Assembly (NCBI GenBank): GCA_902771935.1 | Contig: CACXYM010000007.1 | Location: 1 to 64,000, forward strand | DNA length: 64,000 bases | Origin: an uncultured Bacteroidales bacterium | Lineage (GTDB): Bacteria > Bacteroidota > Bacteroidia > Bacteroidales > Paludibacteraceae | Direction: 5' to 3' | Shown: positions 1-9,408 of the stretch, one piece after another | How the letters are laid out: each line of letters begins with the position of its first letter | Position numbering within the stretch: the first letter of the stretch is position 1 | Made by a program: the position numbers and the translations under genes | Notes under the pieces: model-generated | The model's database searches: none | What the model was told of the DNA's origin: nothing | Seen by the model: the letters and a program-made list of their open reading frames with translations, nothing else

Positions 1-711
1 GTAATTGGTTGGAACAGCTGGACAAGCGGAACGTACAACTTCCGAAGCTACTATGGCGGCAACAGCGGCTATGGTGATTACTTCACATCATTTACTGTAA
101 CGAATGAGACTGCTAATACCTCTACTGGCTATACAGAAGCTTATCGTAGCGCGAAGGGTGGTGCATACGAAGGAGAGAATTTTGCAGTATGGAATATGTA
201 TAACGACACGATTACTTTCGACGCACAAGTAGTTCCGGGCTTCTTCATCAATAACACTGCATATGCAGTTACATCGATGGTTAACGGTGACAGCTTTGCC
301 AAAGCATTTGGTAAGGACGATTGGTTCAAACTGACTTGCATTGGCGTTAAAGGTGGTGCAGAGGTTGCGACGAAAGATTTCTATCTTGCTCAAAACGGCG
401 AATATGTCGTAGGTTGGACATATGTTGATTTGGCAGAACTTGGTGAAATTGATGGTTTGACATTCAGTATGTCAAGTAGCGATGCAACCGGTGGTTTCAT
501 GAATACTCCTGCTTACTTTGCAATGGATAATTTCGGTGCAGCTAAGCCGGATCCTTATATTGAGCCTGAGCGGGCTATCTTCCCGGAACATCCGTCTGCA
601 ATCAATGCTATAAAGGCTAATGAGCAAGTAACGAAAGTTATTCGCAATGGTCAAGTGTTGATAATTAAGGGTAATTCTATCTACAATATCCTTGGCAACG
701 AGGTTAAATAA
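1..711 (+). CDS. DUF4465-like secreted protein, 3' part only
   Basis: The reading frame is open from the first base, so the 5' end lies outside the window and about 236 codons are seen. The segment is rich in Gly, Tyr, Ser and Asn in the first 40 codons, then has the beta-rich DUF4465-like pattern (Y-x-E-A-Y-R-S-A-K-G-G near codons 41-52, FFINNTAY, SYVD-like and FAMDNFG stretches). DUF4465 proteins in Bacteroidales often sit with B12-uptake loci and are thought to be surface or secreted; the convergent BtuG/BtuB genes fit this. The last approximately 30 residues form a tail with R-N-G-Q-V-L-I-I-K-G and Y-N-I-L-G-N-E-V, shared with two other proteins in this window and probably a type IX secretion sorting signal. 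Family call is from pattern recognition only; biochemical function is unknown. Confidence 0.75.
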   Translation, partial: VIGWNSWTSGTYNFRSYYGGNSGYGDYFTSFTVTNETANTSTGYTEAYRSAKGGAYEGENFAVWNMYNDTITFDAQVVPGFFINNTAYAVTSMVNGDSFAKAFGKDDWFKLTCIGVKGGAEVATKDFYLAQNGEYVVGWTYVDLAELGEIDGLTFSMSSSDATGGFMNTPAYFAMDNFGAAKPDPYIEPERAIFPEHPSAINAIKANEQVTKVIRNGQVLIIKGNSIYNILGNEVK

Positions 712-736
712 ACCAATATAAATTCCATGTTTTTTA

Positions 737-768
737 AGAAATAGCGGCGCGTGAGCGTCGCTATTTCT
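737..768. terminator. Hairpin between convergent genes, probable terminator
   Basis: A 14-bp stem (737-750 with 755-768, one G-T wobble) closes a GTGA tetraloop between the convergent DUF4465 gene and the minus-strand operon. No strong T-run follows on either strand, so it may act as an mRNA 3' end stabiliser or a weak bidirectional terminator. Confidence 0.6.
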
Positions 769-795
769 ATATTTAGTAAGTATGTCGTAACAAAA

Positions 796-1704
796 TTATT
801 GTACTTCTTGTCCAAGTAAATTATACATACAACCATTACGTTCGATAACTAATTGGCCATTACGATAGTACTTATTCTGCTTGATAGAGGAAGAAGATGT
901 AACTTCTAAATCTGTTCTCAAATGCAAATCTGTAGCACCTGTAATCTCTGTAGAAGTCTCTCCAATATCCCCACACATTTGATCCATAGCATTATAGACT
1001 TTCACAAAGTGAATACCAGGCAGTTTGACCGATTGTCCCTTACTATTTACAGCCCAATCGATTTTAAGTTTTGCATTCTCGCTGTCGTTAGGCTGATTAT
1101 CTGCATAGCCAAAAGCGAAAGCGTTAAGCACCCACATGTTCGTATACGTGGCATTTTTAGGCAAGATATTGCCAGACAGGGTATATTCATCCTCCTCTAA
1201 CCATTGCGGGTAATAGGGTTGATTGTGGAAGGGATTTTTGATGGTGTCCGCATCGCGTCTATAGGTAGTGTCCACATTGAACCATGTGGATTTGTTGCCA
1301 TACTCGGAACCGGCTAATTCAAACCACTCGTCGTCAGGCTCACCGTTCGCGTTTTTATCGTAGCTGACCATAACAATTCCAGGCTCGGCACTGCCATCAA
1401 AGGCATTACCAAGTACAATAAAGTCGTACTCGCCAGGTACATTTTCAACCATGTGGTCAAAGCCGAAAACAACGTATCCGCCCCATCCACCGAGGGAAAT
1501 AAGACCTTTATTGTTATTAGCGATAGCATCCTCTACTTTTTGAATCATATCGGCTTTGGCGTTTCCTGTTTCGTATTTGGGATAGACATTGACGAATTGG
1601 CCCATACCTGGCAGAAAGTCATAAACTTTGTGGATGTAAGGTGATGCAGCATTCACGGCTATCGCAACGAAAAGGATACAAGAAGTAACAAAATATTTCA
1701 TCAT
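796..1704 (-). CDS. Secreted surface protein of corrinoid-uptake loci
   Basis: 302 residues with a signal peptide (about residues 1-19, ending V-N-A). The core contains GGYVVFGFDH, YDFIVLGNAF, a PGIVMVSYDKNANG stretch and DDEWFELAGSEY. I recognise this as the Bacteroidales cell-surface family that accompanies BtuG-type propellers and BtuB receptors in B12 loci; no enzymatic role is known to me. The C-terminus (Y-R-N-G-Q-L-V-I-E-R-N-G, Y-N-L-L-G-Q-E-V) is the same sorting-type tail as in the DUF4465 and M6-like proteins of this window. The start overlaps the stop of the upstream BtuG-like gene by 4 nt (ATGA), so the two are translationally coupled. It is the last gene of the long operon. Whether it binds corrinoid itself is inference from context. 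Confidence 0.75.
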   Translation of the reverse strand: MMKYFVTSCILFVAIAVNAASPYIHKVYDFLPGMGQFVNVYPKYETGNAKADMIQKVEDAIANNNKGLISLGGWGGYVVFGFDHMVENVPGEYDFIVLGNAFDGSAEPGIVMVSYDKNANGEPDDEWFELAGSEYGNKSTWFNVDTTYRRDADTIKNPFHNQPYYPQWLEEDEYTLSGNILPKNATYTNMWVLNAFAFGYADNQPNDSENAKLKIDWAVNSKGQSVKLPGIHFVKVYNAMDQMCGDIGETSTEITGATDLHLRTDLEVTSSSSIKQNKYYRNGQLVIERNGCMYNLLGQEVQ

Positions 1705-2867
1705 TTGGTAGTTTTATATAGTAAGGCAAAATGTGCGGGGATATCACCGGTACGGACGCTCCATTTGGACTTTCCGTCCTGTCCGATACACCAGAGTGCA
1801 CCGGGCTCAACATAGTTTTTGGCATCTGTTACAAAGATATCTTTTGTTTGTGGATGCACCATAACCCCATATGGTACCTCAATCTCCACCGTTGGATCTT
1901 CGAACCATTGATTTGCCACAATTTTGTGCGTTTGAGTGTTAATGATATGGTAGGAAGTATTGCCAGAATAATAATCACCGGAGCAAGCGTAAAGTGAGTC
2001 ACCATTTATGTACAGGTCGCTGACGGTAATTGCGAGCGAGTCGACAACCTTATTTTGCTTTGTATCAATGCAATAAAGCTTAGGTTGTATGGTGCCGTAG
2101 TTGCCACGCGAAGAGACCCATAACTGGTTGTGATTATCTTTTCGTACTCGCCACATATTAACAGCAACAGGGATACGACTTGTTTCCTTGAAGGTGGTTA
2201 AGTCTATGACGGAAAGAGTGTTCTCGTAGTTGGGCGTCATGTATCCACCGGAGTTTGCAACATATAGAGTGTTGCCAACAATTTCGAGTTCATCTGGCTG
2301 ATAGCCAACTAAACAGGTGCTGACGATCTGGAGCGAGGCAGTGTCAAACTTAGCGACATAACCAATCTGCGCCTTGGTGATATCTGAAGTGATTGGTCCA
2401 GCATACGAAGTGACATAGCCATAGCCACCTTTGAATACTAAGTAGCGACAGTTCGGTACTACAATCGTGCCGATGTGTTTAGCTGTGTGAGAATCCATTA
2501 CTTCTATAAGATTGGAGGCATTTATTACGGCATAGAGACGTTTTCCGTAGATCTTGAGGTCGTTGCCCACATCGCCCAAGGACTGTGCAATATTGGGATT
2601 GGCGGCAGAGTAGATATTGCGGGTGTAAGTGGCGGTTGTGAAGTCGTAATAATCGAGTGTGGCTTTATTCGTGCCCATATTACCTTCATTAAGCAGGTAG
2701 AGCCCAATCACTTCAGAAATGACGGTTTCGCCTTTCTGTTCTTCTTCAGGGGGTAGAACTACTTCATTCGTCCTGCAACCATATAGCAGGAAAAGTGCGG
2801 GCAATAGCACCGCACCATATACTATAGCGAATATCTTTCTCACTTGTTTTGGAACAAGGCTGTACAA
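1701..2867 (-). CDS. BtuG-like surface beta-propeller lipoprotein (putative cobalamin-binding)
   Basis: 388 residues. A positively charged n-region, a hydrophobic run and the lipobox L-L-Y-G-C near residue 31 mark a lipoprotein. The mature part is a YncE/YVTN-type beta-propeller with repeated blade motifs such as GNTLYVANSGG, LSVIDLTTFK and GDSLYACSGD. In Bacteroides, BtuG propeller lipoproteins bind B12 on the cell surface with very high affinity and hand it to BtuB; a BtuB-like receptor is three genes upstream. The ATG at 2867 lies inside nrdG; a GTG at 2843 would overlap the nrdG stop by 4 nt (GTGA) and give a textbook 22-residue signal peptide, so it may be the true start. The mature lipoprotein is the same either way. 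Ligand is inferred from context and fold. Confidence 0.78.
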   Translation of the reverse strand: MYSLVPKQVRKIFAIVYGAVLLPALFLLYGCRTNEVVLPPEEEQKGETVISEVIGLYLLNEGNMGTNKATLDYYDFTTATYTRNIYSAANPNIAQSLGDVGNDLKIYGKRLYAVINASNLIEVMDSHTAKHIGTIVVPNCRYLVFKGGYGYVTSYAGPITSDITKAQIGYVAKFDTASLQIVSTCLVGYQPDELEIVGNTLYVANSGGYMTPNYENTLSVIDLTTFKETSRIPVAVNMWRVRKDNHNQLWVSSRGNYGTIQPKLYCIDTKQNKVVDSLAITVSDLYINGDSLYACSGDYYSGNTSYHIINTQTHKIVANQWFEDPTVEIEVPYGVMVHPQTKDIFVTDAKNYVEPGALWCIGQDGKSKWSVRTGDIPAHFALLYKTTK

Positions 2868-3295
2868 TCTTCCATTTTTCCGTCCACAATGCGATAAAAG
2901 CGTTGATTTGTAGTAGGGGATTTGAGTCCCCCTAATGCCTCGACGTATGGACCAACTTTGATAAAATCAAATTGGTCTATTGGCCAGTCAATAGGCAGCT
3001 CACTCATTCCTGTGTACCAGGCGACTTTTTTCTTACGCAAGCGGATGGCTTGTGCCACTTTAAGTACCGAGTCTAAGTCGTTATCACCTCCCATCATAGC
3101 TACGCAGGTGACATAGGGATAGGTGGCGAGCAAATTATCCAAGATGGGTAGGGTGAGTTCCTCGCCCAGAGATGTCGCCAACTGAGGGCTGTGACATCCT
3201 GGGCAGTGGTGAGGACATTCACTCAGATTAAGTGCTAACGTGGTCTCATTAGGCACTTCCTGAAAAACAATATCGTAGTCAGCTAATCTTAGCAT
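2840..3295 (-). CDS. nrdG: Anaerobic ribonucleotide reductase activating enzyme
   Basis: 151 residues, a short radical-SAM protein. It carries the 4Fe-4S motif C-x3-C-x2-C (C27, C31, C34), preceded by the beta-strand typical of NrdG, and a MMGGD segment matching the SAM-binding GGE-like motif. It generates the glycyl radical on NrdD by reductive cleavage of S-adenosylmethionine. The gene overlaps the 3' end of nrdD by 7 nt, the usual coupled nrdDG arrangement, and its own 3' end overlaps the BtuG-like gene. Being downstream of a B12 receptor is unusual, because class III reductase does not need B12. Confidence 0.93.
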   Translation of the reverse strand: MLRLADYDIVFQEVPNETTLALNLSECPHHCPGCHSPQLATSLGEELTLPILDNLLATYPYVTCVAMMGGDNDLDSVLKVAQAIRLRKKKVAWYTGMSELPIDWPIDQFDFIKVGPYVEALGGLKSPTTNQRFYRIVDGKMEDCTALFQNK

Positions 3296-5385
3296 GCTAC
3301 TTCTTTAGCTCCTGCGTAGTAACGACGACTTGCTTCTTTTTGACGTGCCTCTGAGAAGTTGCTGATGCGTTTGAGGTAGCCGATGATACGGGTGAGATAA
3401 TCGACGTTCTTGCTTCCGCAAATAGGGCACTCTTTGAGATAGCGTTTGTCTATGTGACCGCAATCGTTACATACCGTGTTAGGAATATTGAAGGTGAAGT
3501 AGTTGGTTCCTTCTGCAGCAGCTACGCGTAATAAGTTGCGATATTGCTCTTTGGAAAGATGTTCCTCAAGGTTGCAGTGAAGTGCAGAACCTCCAGTGAG
3601 GTGCTCAACATACTTGCGTCCGTGAAGACGGAAACGGTCGATAACGTTGAGCGAAGTATCCTCCACAATGTAGAAGTAGCTGTTGTAGCAATCACGAGGC
3701 ACTACATAACCATCCTCACGATCCCATTTAGCATGCTTAACGCCTACGTTCTCAGCAGGAATCATCTCGCAGTTGAACATTACGTCTTTTGTGCGATACT
3801 GTTTGTTGAGTTTCTCGATAATACCGAGCACTTCTTGTACGTAGTTAGCGTAACGCTCGTTGTCTGTAATCTTAATGCCAAGGAACTCAGCGGACTCTAC
3901 GAGACCATTGACACCTATAGTGAGGTACTGACGACCAATATTGATGAAACCGGAATCAAAGAGAGGCAACATACCTTGGTCTTGGAGTTTCTTGAGGTTC
4001 TCGTTGTAGGCGAGTTGCACTTTGTGCATAAGGTCAACTACTTCCTCGATATACTGCTGATAAGCAATACCTTGACGAACAGCAAATTGTACCGCACGGT
4101 TGAGATTGATGGTGAGCACCGATTTGGAGCCTGTACTTACACCACCTGCACCTAAGGTATAGCTGAAGCCGTTGTCAGTTATCTCGTTACGCAGGCGGCA
4201 GCAAGAAGCTAGCGAGTCAGCATTGTCGCTGAGGTAGGTGAAGAAGGAGTGACCCTCAGAATACATCTGAGCCGTGAAGTCCGCGTACTCTTTATCCTTG
4301 ACATCACCATTCTCACTAAGTAACGCCATGGTCTCTACCGGGAAGGTGAGGACAGCATGTAGACGCTCTTCATTGAACCACTTCATAAAGCGTTTCTGCA
4401 GCCAGTTGAGGCCGTCCCAATGTGGAGCAGAACCATCAGGGAAGCGGAAGTTACCAAAAATCGAGTTGAAGTAGTAACGATCGTAGTAACTGATGTTCCA
4501 GAAAACGGATTGGAAGTTACGAGCACCGGTCGGTTGGTTGATGGAATAAACGATTTGTTGGAAGCAGTCGGTAATGACTTTGTCCAGCGTACGTTTCTTA
4601 AGGCTGAGGTCCACCACTTCGTCCGCACGTTTATAGTAATCTTCACCATATTCCTGTTCGATGAAGTAGTTAAGGTACATAAGGAACTCCGGCGTTGCGC
4701 AAGCACCTGAAAGCATAGAGCTAACCATGAAGACCATATTTATGAAACCACCGCAAAACGATTTGAGGTTATGCGGAGCTGTTGCATTACCACCAATAGA
4801 TTTTGTACCTTCGAGCAGCCAAGGATACATCGTGATAGACGCACAGTAGTTAGCGAGGCTGGTCTCGTCGTTCTTATAGATGAAGTGTTGCTTAAGAAGC
4901 GAGATATACTTGTCTGCGAGCTCTTTGCCGAACATCTGCTCGATACGGTTGGTGAGCAAACGACGGTTGAGACGGATATAACCTGCCTTTGGCAGTTCGC
5001 CGATAAGGGTGGCGATGTTCTTCTTCTCGACGTTGGCATTAGCATCGTACTTACTGCCTGTAGCGGCATTGGAAGCGCCGCAGTAGTTGATGAGGAAGTC
5101 AAGTTTTTCCAATGTCTCACGGTCCTCGTTGTGACGTGAGCGATAGAGCATGTAGAGTTTCGCAACCTGATAGTATTTTTCAGCCATCAGAGCTACTTCC
5201 ACTTGGTTCTGGATATCCTCCACACCGATTCCGTCGTAGATACGCAGACGTGAGAGGATGGTGGTCAGGGTGTCTTCCGTAGCGAAAGATCCTGCCGCGA
5301 TAAACGCCTTAGAGATAGCGTTTTTGATTTTGTCAACGGTGAACACTTCTTTTTTGCCGTTTCGTTTGGTGATAAATGTTTCCAT
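3289..5385 (-). CDS. nrdD: Anaerobic (class III) ribonucleoside-triphosphate reductase
   Basis: 698 residues. An ATP-cone regulatory domain fills the first approximately 90 residues, followed by the ten-stranded barrel reductase domain. Near the C-terminus are four zinc-ligand cysteines (V-C-N-D-C and C-P-I-C) and the glycyl-radical loop R-I-I-G-Y-L, with the radical glycine at about residue 669. It reduces ribonucleotides to deoxyribonucleotides under anoxia, and NrdG activates it. Length and motifs look complete. It starts 9 nt after the BtuB-like gene, so it belongs to the same transcript. The stretch TATAATATAAATA before the start is AT-rich without a Shine-Dalgarno site, normal in Bacteroidota. 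Confidence 0.96.
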   Translation of the reverse strand: METFITKRNGKKEVFTVDKIKNAISKAFIAAGSFATEDTLTTILSRLRIYDGIGVEDIQNQVEVALMAEKYYQVAKLYMLYRSRHNEDRETLEKLDFLINYCGASNAATGSKYDANANVEKKNIATLIGELPKAGYIRLNRRLLTNRIEQMFGKELADKYISLLKQHFIYKNDETSLANYCASITMYPWLLEGTKSIGGNATAPHNLKSFCGGFINMVFMVSSMLSGACATPEFLMYLNYFIEQEYGEDYYKRADEVVDLSLKKRTLDKVITDCFQQIVYSINQPTGARNFQSVFWNISYYDRYYFNSIFGNFRFPDGSAPHWDGLNWLQKRFMKWFNEERLHAVLTFPVETMALLSENGDVKDKEYADFTAQMYSEGHSFFTYLSDNADSLASCCRLRNEITDNGFSYTLGAGGVSTGSKSVLTINLNRAVQFAVRQGIAYQQYIEEVVDLMHKVQLAYNENLKKLQDQGMLPLFDSGFINIGRQYLTIGVNGLVESAEFLGIKITDNERYANYVQEVLGIIEKLNKQYRTKDVMFNCEMIPAENVGVKHAKWDREDGYVVPRDCYNSYFYIVEDTSLNVIDRFRLHGRKYVEHLTGGSALHCNLEEHLSKEQYRNLLRVAAAEGTNYFTFNIPNTVCNDCGHIDKRYLKECPICGSKNVDYLTRIIGYLKRISNFSEARQKEASRRYYAGAKEVAC

Positions 5386-5394
5386 AAATATTAT

Positions 5395-7425
5395 TTATAA
5401 TATAAATTTCAAAATTGCTTTGCCATTAATACCCGGCATGGGGTAGTTAAGTATTACAGCATATTGCTGATTGAGTAAGTTGTTTATTTCTATTCCAGCG
5501 CTCATTTTCCATCCCTTGAAATTAATCAACTTGTTGACGCTGACATCGTGGGTGTACCACGGCTGCTCGCGGTTTGCCGGAATATTCGCGGAATTGTGGT
5601 ACCGCTCTCCGACATAAATAAAAGAGTAGTTGAGGGTCCAGCCTCTCCATGACAGATTGCTCGTAGCGGAGCAGGAGTGCCAAGGGATATAGCTGATTTG
5701 TCCCCCGTAGGTAATTGTGTCTTTAGCGTTGGTGAAGTCTTGCGCTTTCTGGAACGTGTATGTCCCGGCAATGGACCAGTGCACATCGTGACTGAAGTCA
5801 AAATCCAGACCCGCATTGATATCGCAGCCTCGAATCTCCACATAGCCGATGTTCATCATCATCCAGCGATATTGGCTGTTGCCTTTGGGGACGGCAACAA
5901 TCTTGTCGTGGATCTGATTGAAGTAACCGTCGGCTTTGATGCGGAACTGCATGTATTTGAGTGCATCACTGACTATGCTCAGCCGCTTGGTGTATTCGAT
6001 TCCTCCGTCGTATTGGGTCGCTTTCTCGGGATTGAGGTTGATGTTACCCACATCCGTGTAATAAAGGTCGTTAAAGGTCGGCATCCGATAGGTCTGCTTG
6101 TAGAACGCGCGGAAGTAGAGTTGCTCGTGGAGTAGGGGTTGGTAGCTGAGGAAAACCGCGGGTGTGAAGTTGTATTTCGTATCGGAGGTGTAGTCGTCCG
6201 TTATGTCCTTAATAAACGTGCCCAACACGCTCGCCTGTGCGCGGATCCATTTGTAGTGGAAGTCGGTAGCGAGAGCGAGGTAGCCCGAATGGCGTAACGG
6301 ATGGACAAAGCCTTTCATATTGGACTTGAGCCAGTTGAGCTGATAATCCGCACTGAGCGACAAGTCCCACCACTTGAACACACTATACCGATTGGCTACA
6401 CTCAGATACACTTCCTGCTGCAGGAACTTATTGTCGATATACAGCAGGGTTGTATCGGGATTGAGGTAGCGCATATAGTCGTTCGAGTACTTGGCTGATA
6501 CGCTAAAGTCATAGTTTTCAAAGATCGTCTTGGTGAAATTACCTTGTACAAAGGCATTTCTCTCCCATTGTCGTTGGTCGCTGGTCCACACGTTGCGCAC
6601 AATAGCGCGAGGAATACCTCTTTCGGACTGATAGTAATAGCCTTTGACATGCCATTTACCATCGGGTAGGTATCCGAATAAGCCTGCCTCTGCGCGAAAA
6701 GCCTGAATATCGCCGTTCTGCCGTATTCCTGTCGAATCCCAAGCGACTGTTCCGTTCGGATAGACGCGGTGGATATTGAAGTGATACCGGCCGTTGGCGT
6801 AGGTATATTCGGCGTTAGCAGAGAGATGTATCGTCTCCGTGAGCTTCTGCTCATAGAGCAGACTCGGATTCGCCAAACCGAACGTACCGGCTTTCATTGT
6901 GGCCACGATGTGGTAGTTTTTACCGTTTTCAAACTTAGGTCGTCGAGTACACAAGTAGAGTGTACCGGCAGAACCGAAGTCCTTAGCCGATTGGAATATC
7001 TCACTCTTTTGGCCGTTATACAGTGCCACTTCCTCCAAGTTCTCCGCTGAGAACTTACCCAAATCGACGACGCCATTCTGTGCGTTACCTATCTCTAATC
7101 CGTCGTAGAAGACGCCCAGGTGGTTGGAACCCATAGAGCGCATATCGACGGTTTTCATGCCTCCTACGCCGCCGTAGTCCTTTATCTGCACACCGGAGAA
7201 GTATCGAATAGCATCAGCCACACTCTGCGAAGATAGGGCTGCTAATCGGTCTCCTTCGAGACGCTGTGCAGGAACAACAGGTTCGTTGCGTAGTCTGGCG
7301 GTGACTTCCACTTCCTGAATCCTAAACTGATTCATTAGTGAGTCCACCGCGGCATCGTCTTGCGCCAAGACTTGTGCCGAAACACAAGCCAAGACACAGA
7401 CTGATATGAGGTTTACGACACGCAT
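5395..7425 (-). CDS. btuB: TonB-dependent outer-membrane receptor, BtuB-like
   Basis: 676 residues. A signal peptide ends around S-A-Q-V-L-A-Q (residue 22). It is followed by a short linker without the carboxypeptidase-like domain seen in SusC proteins, a plug domain (about 35-160, with VADAIRYFSGVQIKDYGG and VDMRSMGSNHLGVFYDG) and a 22-strand-type barrel to the C-terminus, ending in an I-L-K-F-I-L strand. The closest remembered relatives are the cobalamin receptors beside BtuG in Bacteroidales. It would bring corrinoids through the outer membrane, powered by TonB. The gene follows the decarboxylase beta subunit by 19 nt, and a BtuG-like lipoprotein is encoded downstream. No cobalamin riboswitch is visible upstream. 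A haem or other metal-chelate substrate is the main alternative. Confidence 0.8.
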   Translation of the reverse strand: MRVVNLISVCVLACVSAQVLAQDDAAVDSLMNQFRIQEVEVTARLRNEPVVPAQRLEGDRLAALSSQSVADAIRYFSGVQIKDYGGVGGMKTVDMRSMGSNHLGVFYDGLEIGNAQNGVVDLGKFSAENLEEVALYNGQKSEIFQSAKDFGSAGTLYLCTRRPKFENGKNYHIVATMKAGTFGLANPSLLYEQKLTETIHLSANAEYTYANGRYHFNIHRVYPNGTVAWDSTGIRQNGDIQAFRAEAGLFGYLPDGKWHVKGYYYQSERGIPRAIVRNVWTSDQRQWERNAFVQGNFTKTIFENYDFSVSAKYSNDYMRYLNPDTTLLYIDNKFLQQEVYLSVANRYSVFKWWDLSLSADYQLNWLKSNMKGFVHPLRHSGYLALATDFHYKWIRAQASVLGTFIKDITDDYTSDTKYNFTPAVFLSYQPLLHEQLYFRAFYKQTYRMPTFNDLYYTDVGNINLNPEKATQYDGGIEYTKRLSIVSDALKYMQFRIKADGYFNQIHDKIVAVPKGNSQYRWMMMNIGYVEIRGCDINAGLDFDFSHDVHWSIAGTYTFQKAQDFTNAKDTITYGGQISYIPWHSCSATSNLSWRGWTLNYSFIYVGERYHNSANIPANREQPWYTHDVSVNKLINFKGWKMSAGIEINNLLNQQYAVILNYPMPGINGKAILKFIL

Positions 7426-7441
7426 AGGATACGCATAGGAT
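7420..7441. repeat. Two perfect 11-bp tandem repeats over the btuB start codon
   Basis: The unit ACGCATAGGAT occurs at 7420-7430 and 7431-7441, followed by a diverged third copy. The first unit contains the btuB ATG (complement at 7423-7425). The second unit holds an out-of-frame ATG between the upstream stop and the true start. Confidence 0.8.
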
Positions 7442-7444
7442 ACG

Positions 7445-8641
7445 CTATCCTAAGAATGTCAACAGTATTCCGGCAGCGACCGCCGAACCGATTACACCCG
7501 CTACGTTCGGACCCATCGCGTGCATGAGTAGGAAGTTGGAAGGATCAGCTTTCTGACCTTCAGCCTGACTAACACGTGCAGCCATAGGCACAGCAGAAAC
7601 GCCTGCCGAACCGATAAGCGGATTGATTTTCTCTTTTGAGAAAAGGTTCATGAATTTAGCGAGCAGCACACCACCGGCCGTTCCCATAGCAAAAGCGATG
7701 ATACCCATTGCAAGAATGAGTAAGGTCTTGACGCTCAGGAAAGTAGCACCTGTGGCTGTTGCGCCTACAGACAAGCCGAGGAAGATAACGACGATGTTCA
7801 TCAACTCGTTCTGAGCCGTCTTGGACAGACGGTCGACTACGCCGCACTCTTTCATAAGGTTACCCAACATCAGACAGCCGATAAGCGGTGCTGCATCAGG
7901 CAGAACGAGTGCCACGATAGTGGTGATGATAATCGGGAAGATGATCTTCTCGGTCTTGGAAACGGTACGCAGCTGTTTCATCTTGATTTTACGCTCTTTC
8001 TCGGTAGTGAGCAGTCGCATGATTGGCGGCTGAATAACCGGAACAAGAGCCATATACGAATACGCAGCAATCGCAATCGGTCCTAACAAGTGTGGAGCGA
8101 GTTTTGAAGTAAGGAAAATCGAAGTAGGTCCATCAGCACCACCAATAATTCCTATACTTCCGGCTTCTGCAGGTGTAAACCAGATGTTTGCGCACAGGAA
8201 CGTGATAAAGATACCCACTTGAGCTGCCGCTCCGAGTATGAAACTCTTCGGGTTGGCAATCAGCGGACCGAAATCCGTCATGGCACCAACTCCGATGAAG
8301 ATGAGGCAGGGGTAGAGACCCGCTTTCACACCGATATACATCACGTCTAACAGGCCGGCATTCTTAAGAATAGCCCCATAACTATGGTAAGCCGGATTAG
8401 GCGTAACGCCATCTTCGAGCATCGGTTGGAGGAAAGACGCCCATAACTCTTCGTGGAACATGTCTGCTCCTGGAAGGTTAGTGAGCAGCATTCCAAATGC
8501 AATCGGCAGCAAGAGGAGTGGCTCATATTGTTTTTTTATCGCCAGGAATAGGAGGAAGAACGACAGCAGCAACATAACACCTTGTTGCCAACTGATGTTC
8601 ATGAACCCCATCGAGGTGAAGAAGGCAAGTACGTCTTCCAT
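7445..8641 (-). CDS. Sodium-pumping decarboxylase beta subunit (OadB/MmdB family)
   Basis: 398 residues, highly hydrophobic with about nine to eleven membrane segments. It has the family signature [10 protein letters not shown] around residue 165, whose Asp is part of the Na+ site in this family, and a conserved [14 protein letters not shown] motif near the C-terminus. It decarboxylates the carboxybiotin carried by the biotin protein and uses the energy to export Na+. Together with the gamma, biotin-carrier and alpha subunits upstream (spacings 1-12 nt) it forms methylmalonyl-CoA decarboxylase, the last step of succinate-to-propionate fermentation. Oxaloacetate decarboxylase is the alternative, but the CoA-type alpha subunit and the epimerase argue against it. 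Confidence 0.92.
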   Translation of the reverse strand: MEDVLAFFTSMGFMNISWQQGVMLLLSFFLLFLAIKKQYEPLLLLPIAFGMLLTNLPGADMFHEELWASFLQPMLEDGVTPNPAYHSYGAILKNAGLLDVMYIGVKAGLYPCLIFIGVGAMTDFGPLIANPKSFILGAAAQVGIFITFLCANIWFTPAEAGSIGIIGGADGPTSIFLTSKLAPHLLGPIAIAAYSYMALVPVIQPPIMRLLTTEKERKIKMKQLRTVSKTEKIIFPIIITTIVALVLPDAAPLIGCLMLGNLMKECGVVDRLSKTAQNELMNIVVIFLGLSVGATATGATFLSVKTLLILAMGIIAFAMGTAGGVLLAKFMNLFSKEKINPLIGSAGVSAVPMAARVSQAEGQKADPSNFLLMHAMGPNVAGVIGSAVAAGILLTFLG

Positions 8642-8653
8642 AGTTCAACGTTT

Positions 8654-9079
8654 TTAGCCTATAACAACGAGCAGGTCATCTTGCATTACTGTTTGTCCTG
8701 CAGTAACAGCCACTTTGGTAACGGTACCGTCGCACTCTGCAGCAACGGTATTCTCCATCTTCATGGATTCGAGAGTGAGTAGGGTATCACCTTTCTTTAC
8801 TGCTTGTCCTTCAGCTACGAGCACTTTGATAATCGAACCGGGCAGCGGAGAAACGACTTTTTTACCTCCGGCAGGAGCTTCAGCGGCAGCCTTAGGAGCA
8901 GCAGCGGGAGCTTCTTTTGCAGCAGCAGGTTTCGGAGCAGCTACTTTAGGAGCAGCTTTGTGTTCCATTTCTACTTTGTATGCTTTTCCGTTAACGGTTA
9001 CCTCAGTAATACCGCCTTCGAGTTCGGTGACGGAAGTTTTGTATTCTTTACCGTCGATTTTGAATTGAAATTCTTTCAT
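8654..9079 (-). CDS. Biotin carrier subunit of the decarboxylase
   Basis: 141 residues. A short N-terminal beta domain (about 1-40) is followed by an Ala/Pro/Lys-rich flexible linker (about 41-70) and a biotinyl domain. The biotinylation motif is E-S-M-K-M-E-N, with the acceptor lysine at about residue 107. It shuttles the carboxyl group between the carboxyltransferase subunit and the membrane beta subunit. It sits between the gamma and beta genes with 10- and 12-nt gaps. Confidence 0.94.
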   Translation of the reverse strand: MKEFQFKIDGKEYKTSVTELEGGITEVTVNGKAYKVEMEHKAAPKVAAPKPAAAKEAPAAAPKAAAEAPAGGKKVVSPLPGSIIKVLVAEGQAVKKGDTLLTLESMKMENTVAAECDGTVTKVAVTAGQTVMQDDLLVVIG

Positions 9080-9089
9080 TGTATTGTAA

Positions 9090-9407
9090 TTAATTATTTT
9101 CAGTTGCGACTATGTTCCACGCGGTGGTGTGATGTTTTACGGTGAGGTGTGTCTCCACCAGGTCATGAACCCCGTAATAGTACTGTTGGAGCGTAAATGC
9201 GATAGCGGCTTTGGTAGCGTCATCTGCATTTTCGGCAGGTGTAACCACCTGTGTTTGTGCTTGCTCCGGGACATTTTTCTTACGAGGTTGCATTATCCAG
9301 CCCATCAACTTCATGATATACACGAAGACAAAAAGCAAGAGCAGCACCATTCCGAAGCCCATACCGGTAATGAACCATGTTTGGTTTGTAACGTCCAAAA
9401 GTATCAT
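9090..9407 (-). CDS. Small membrane gamma-type subunit of the decarboxylase
   Basis: 105 residues with one membrane helix (about residues 13-33: GMGFGMVLLLLFVFVYIMKL) and a soluble tail containing A-A-I-A-F-T-L-Q-Q-Y-Y, typical of the OadG family in Bacteroidota. The family anchors the carboxyltransferase to the membrane beta subunit. Only one nucleotide separates it from the alpha-subunit gene. Assignment rests on size, topology and position. Confidence 0.82.
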   Translation of the reverse strand: MILLDVTNQTWFITGMGFGMVLLLLFVFVYIMKLMGWIMQPRKKNVPEQAQTQVVTPAENADDATKAAIAFTLQQYYYGVHDLVETHLTVKHHTTAWNIVATENN

Positions 9408-9408
9408 A

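Noticed and set aside
3544..4155. Long open frame of 203 codons on the plus strand
   Set aside because: Fully antisense to nrdD, no promoter or recognisable motif, composition follows the nrdD codon pattern.
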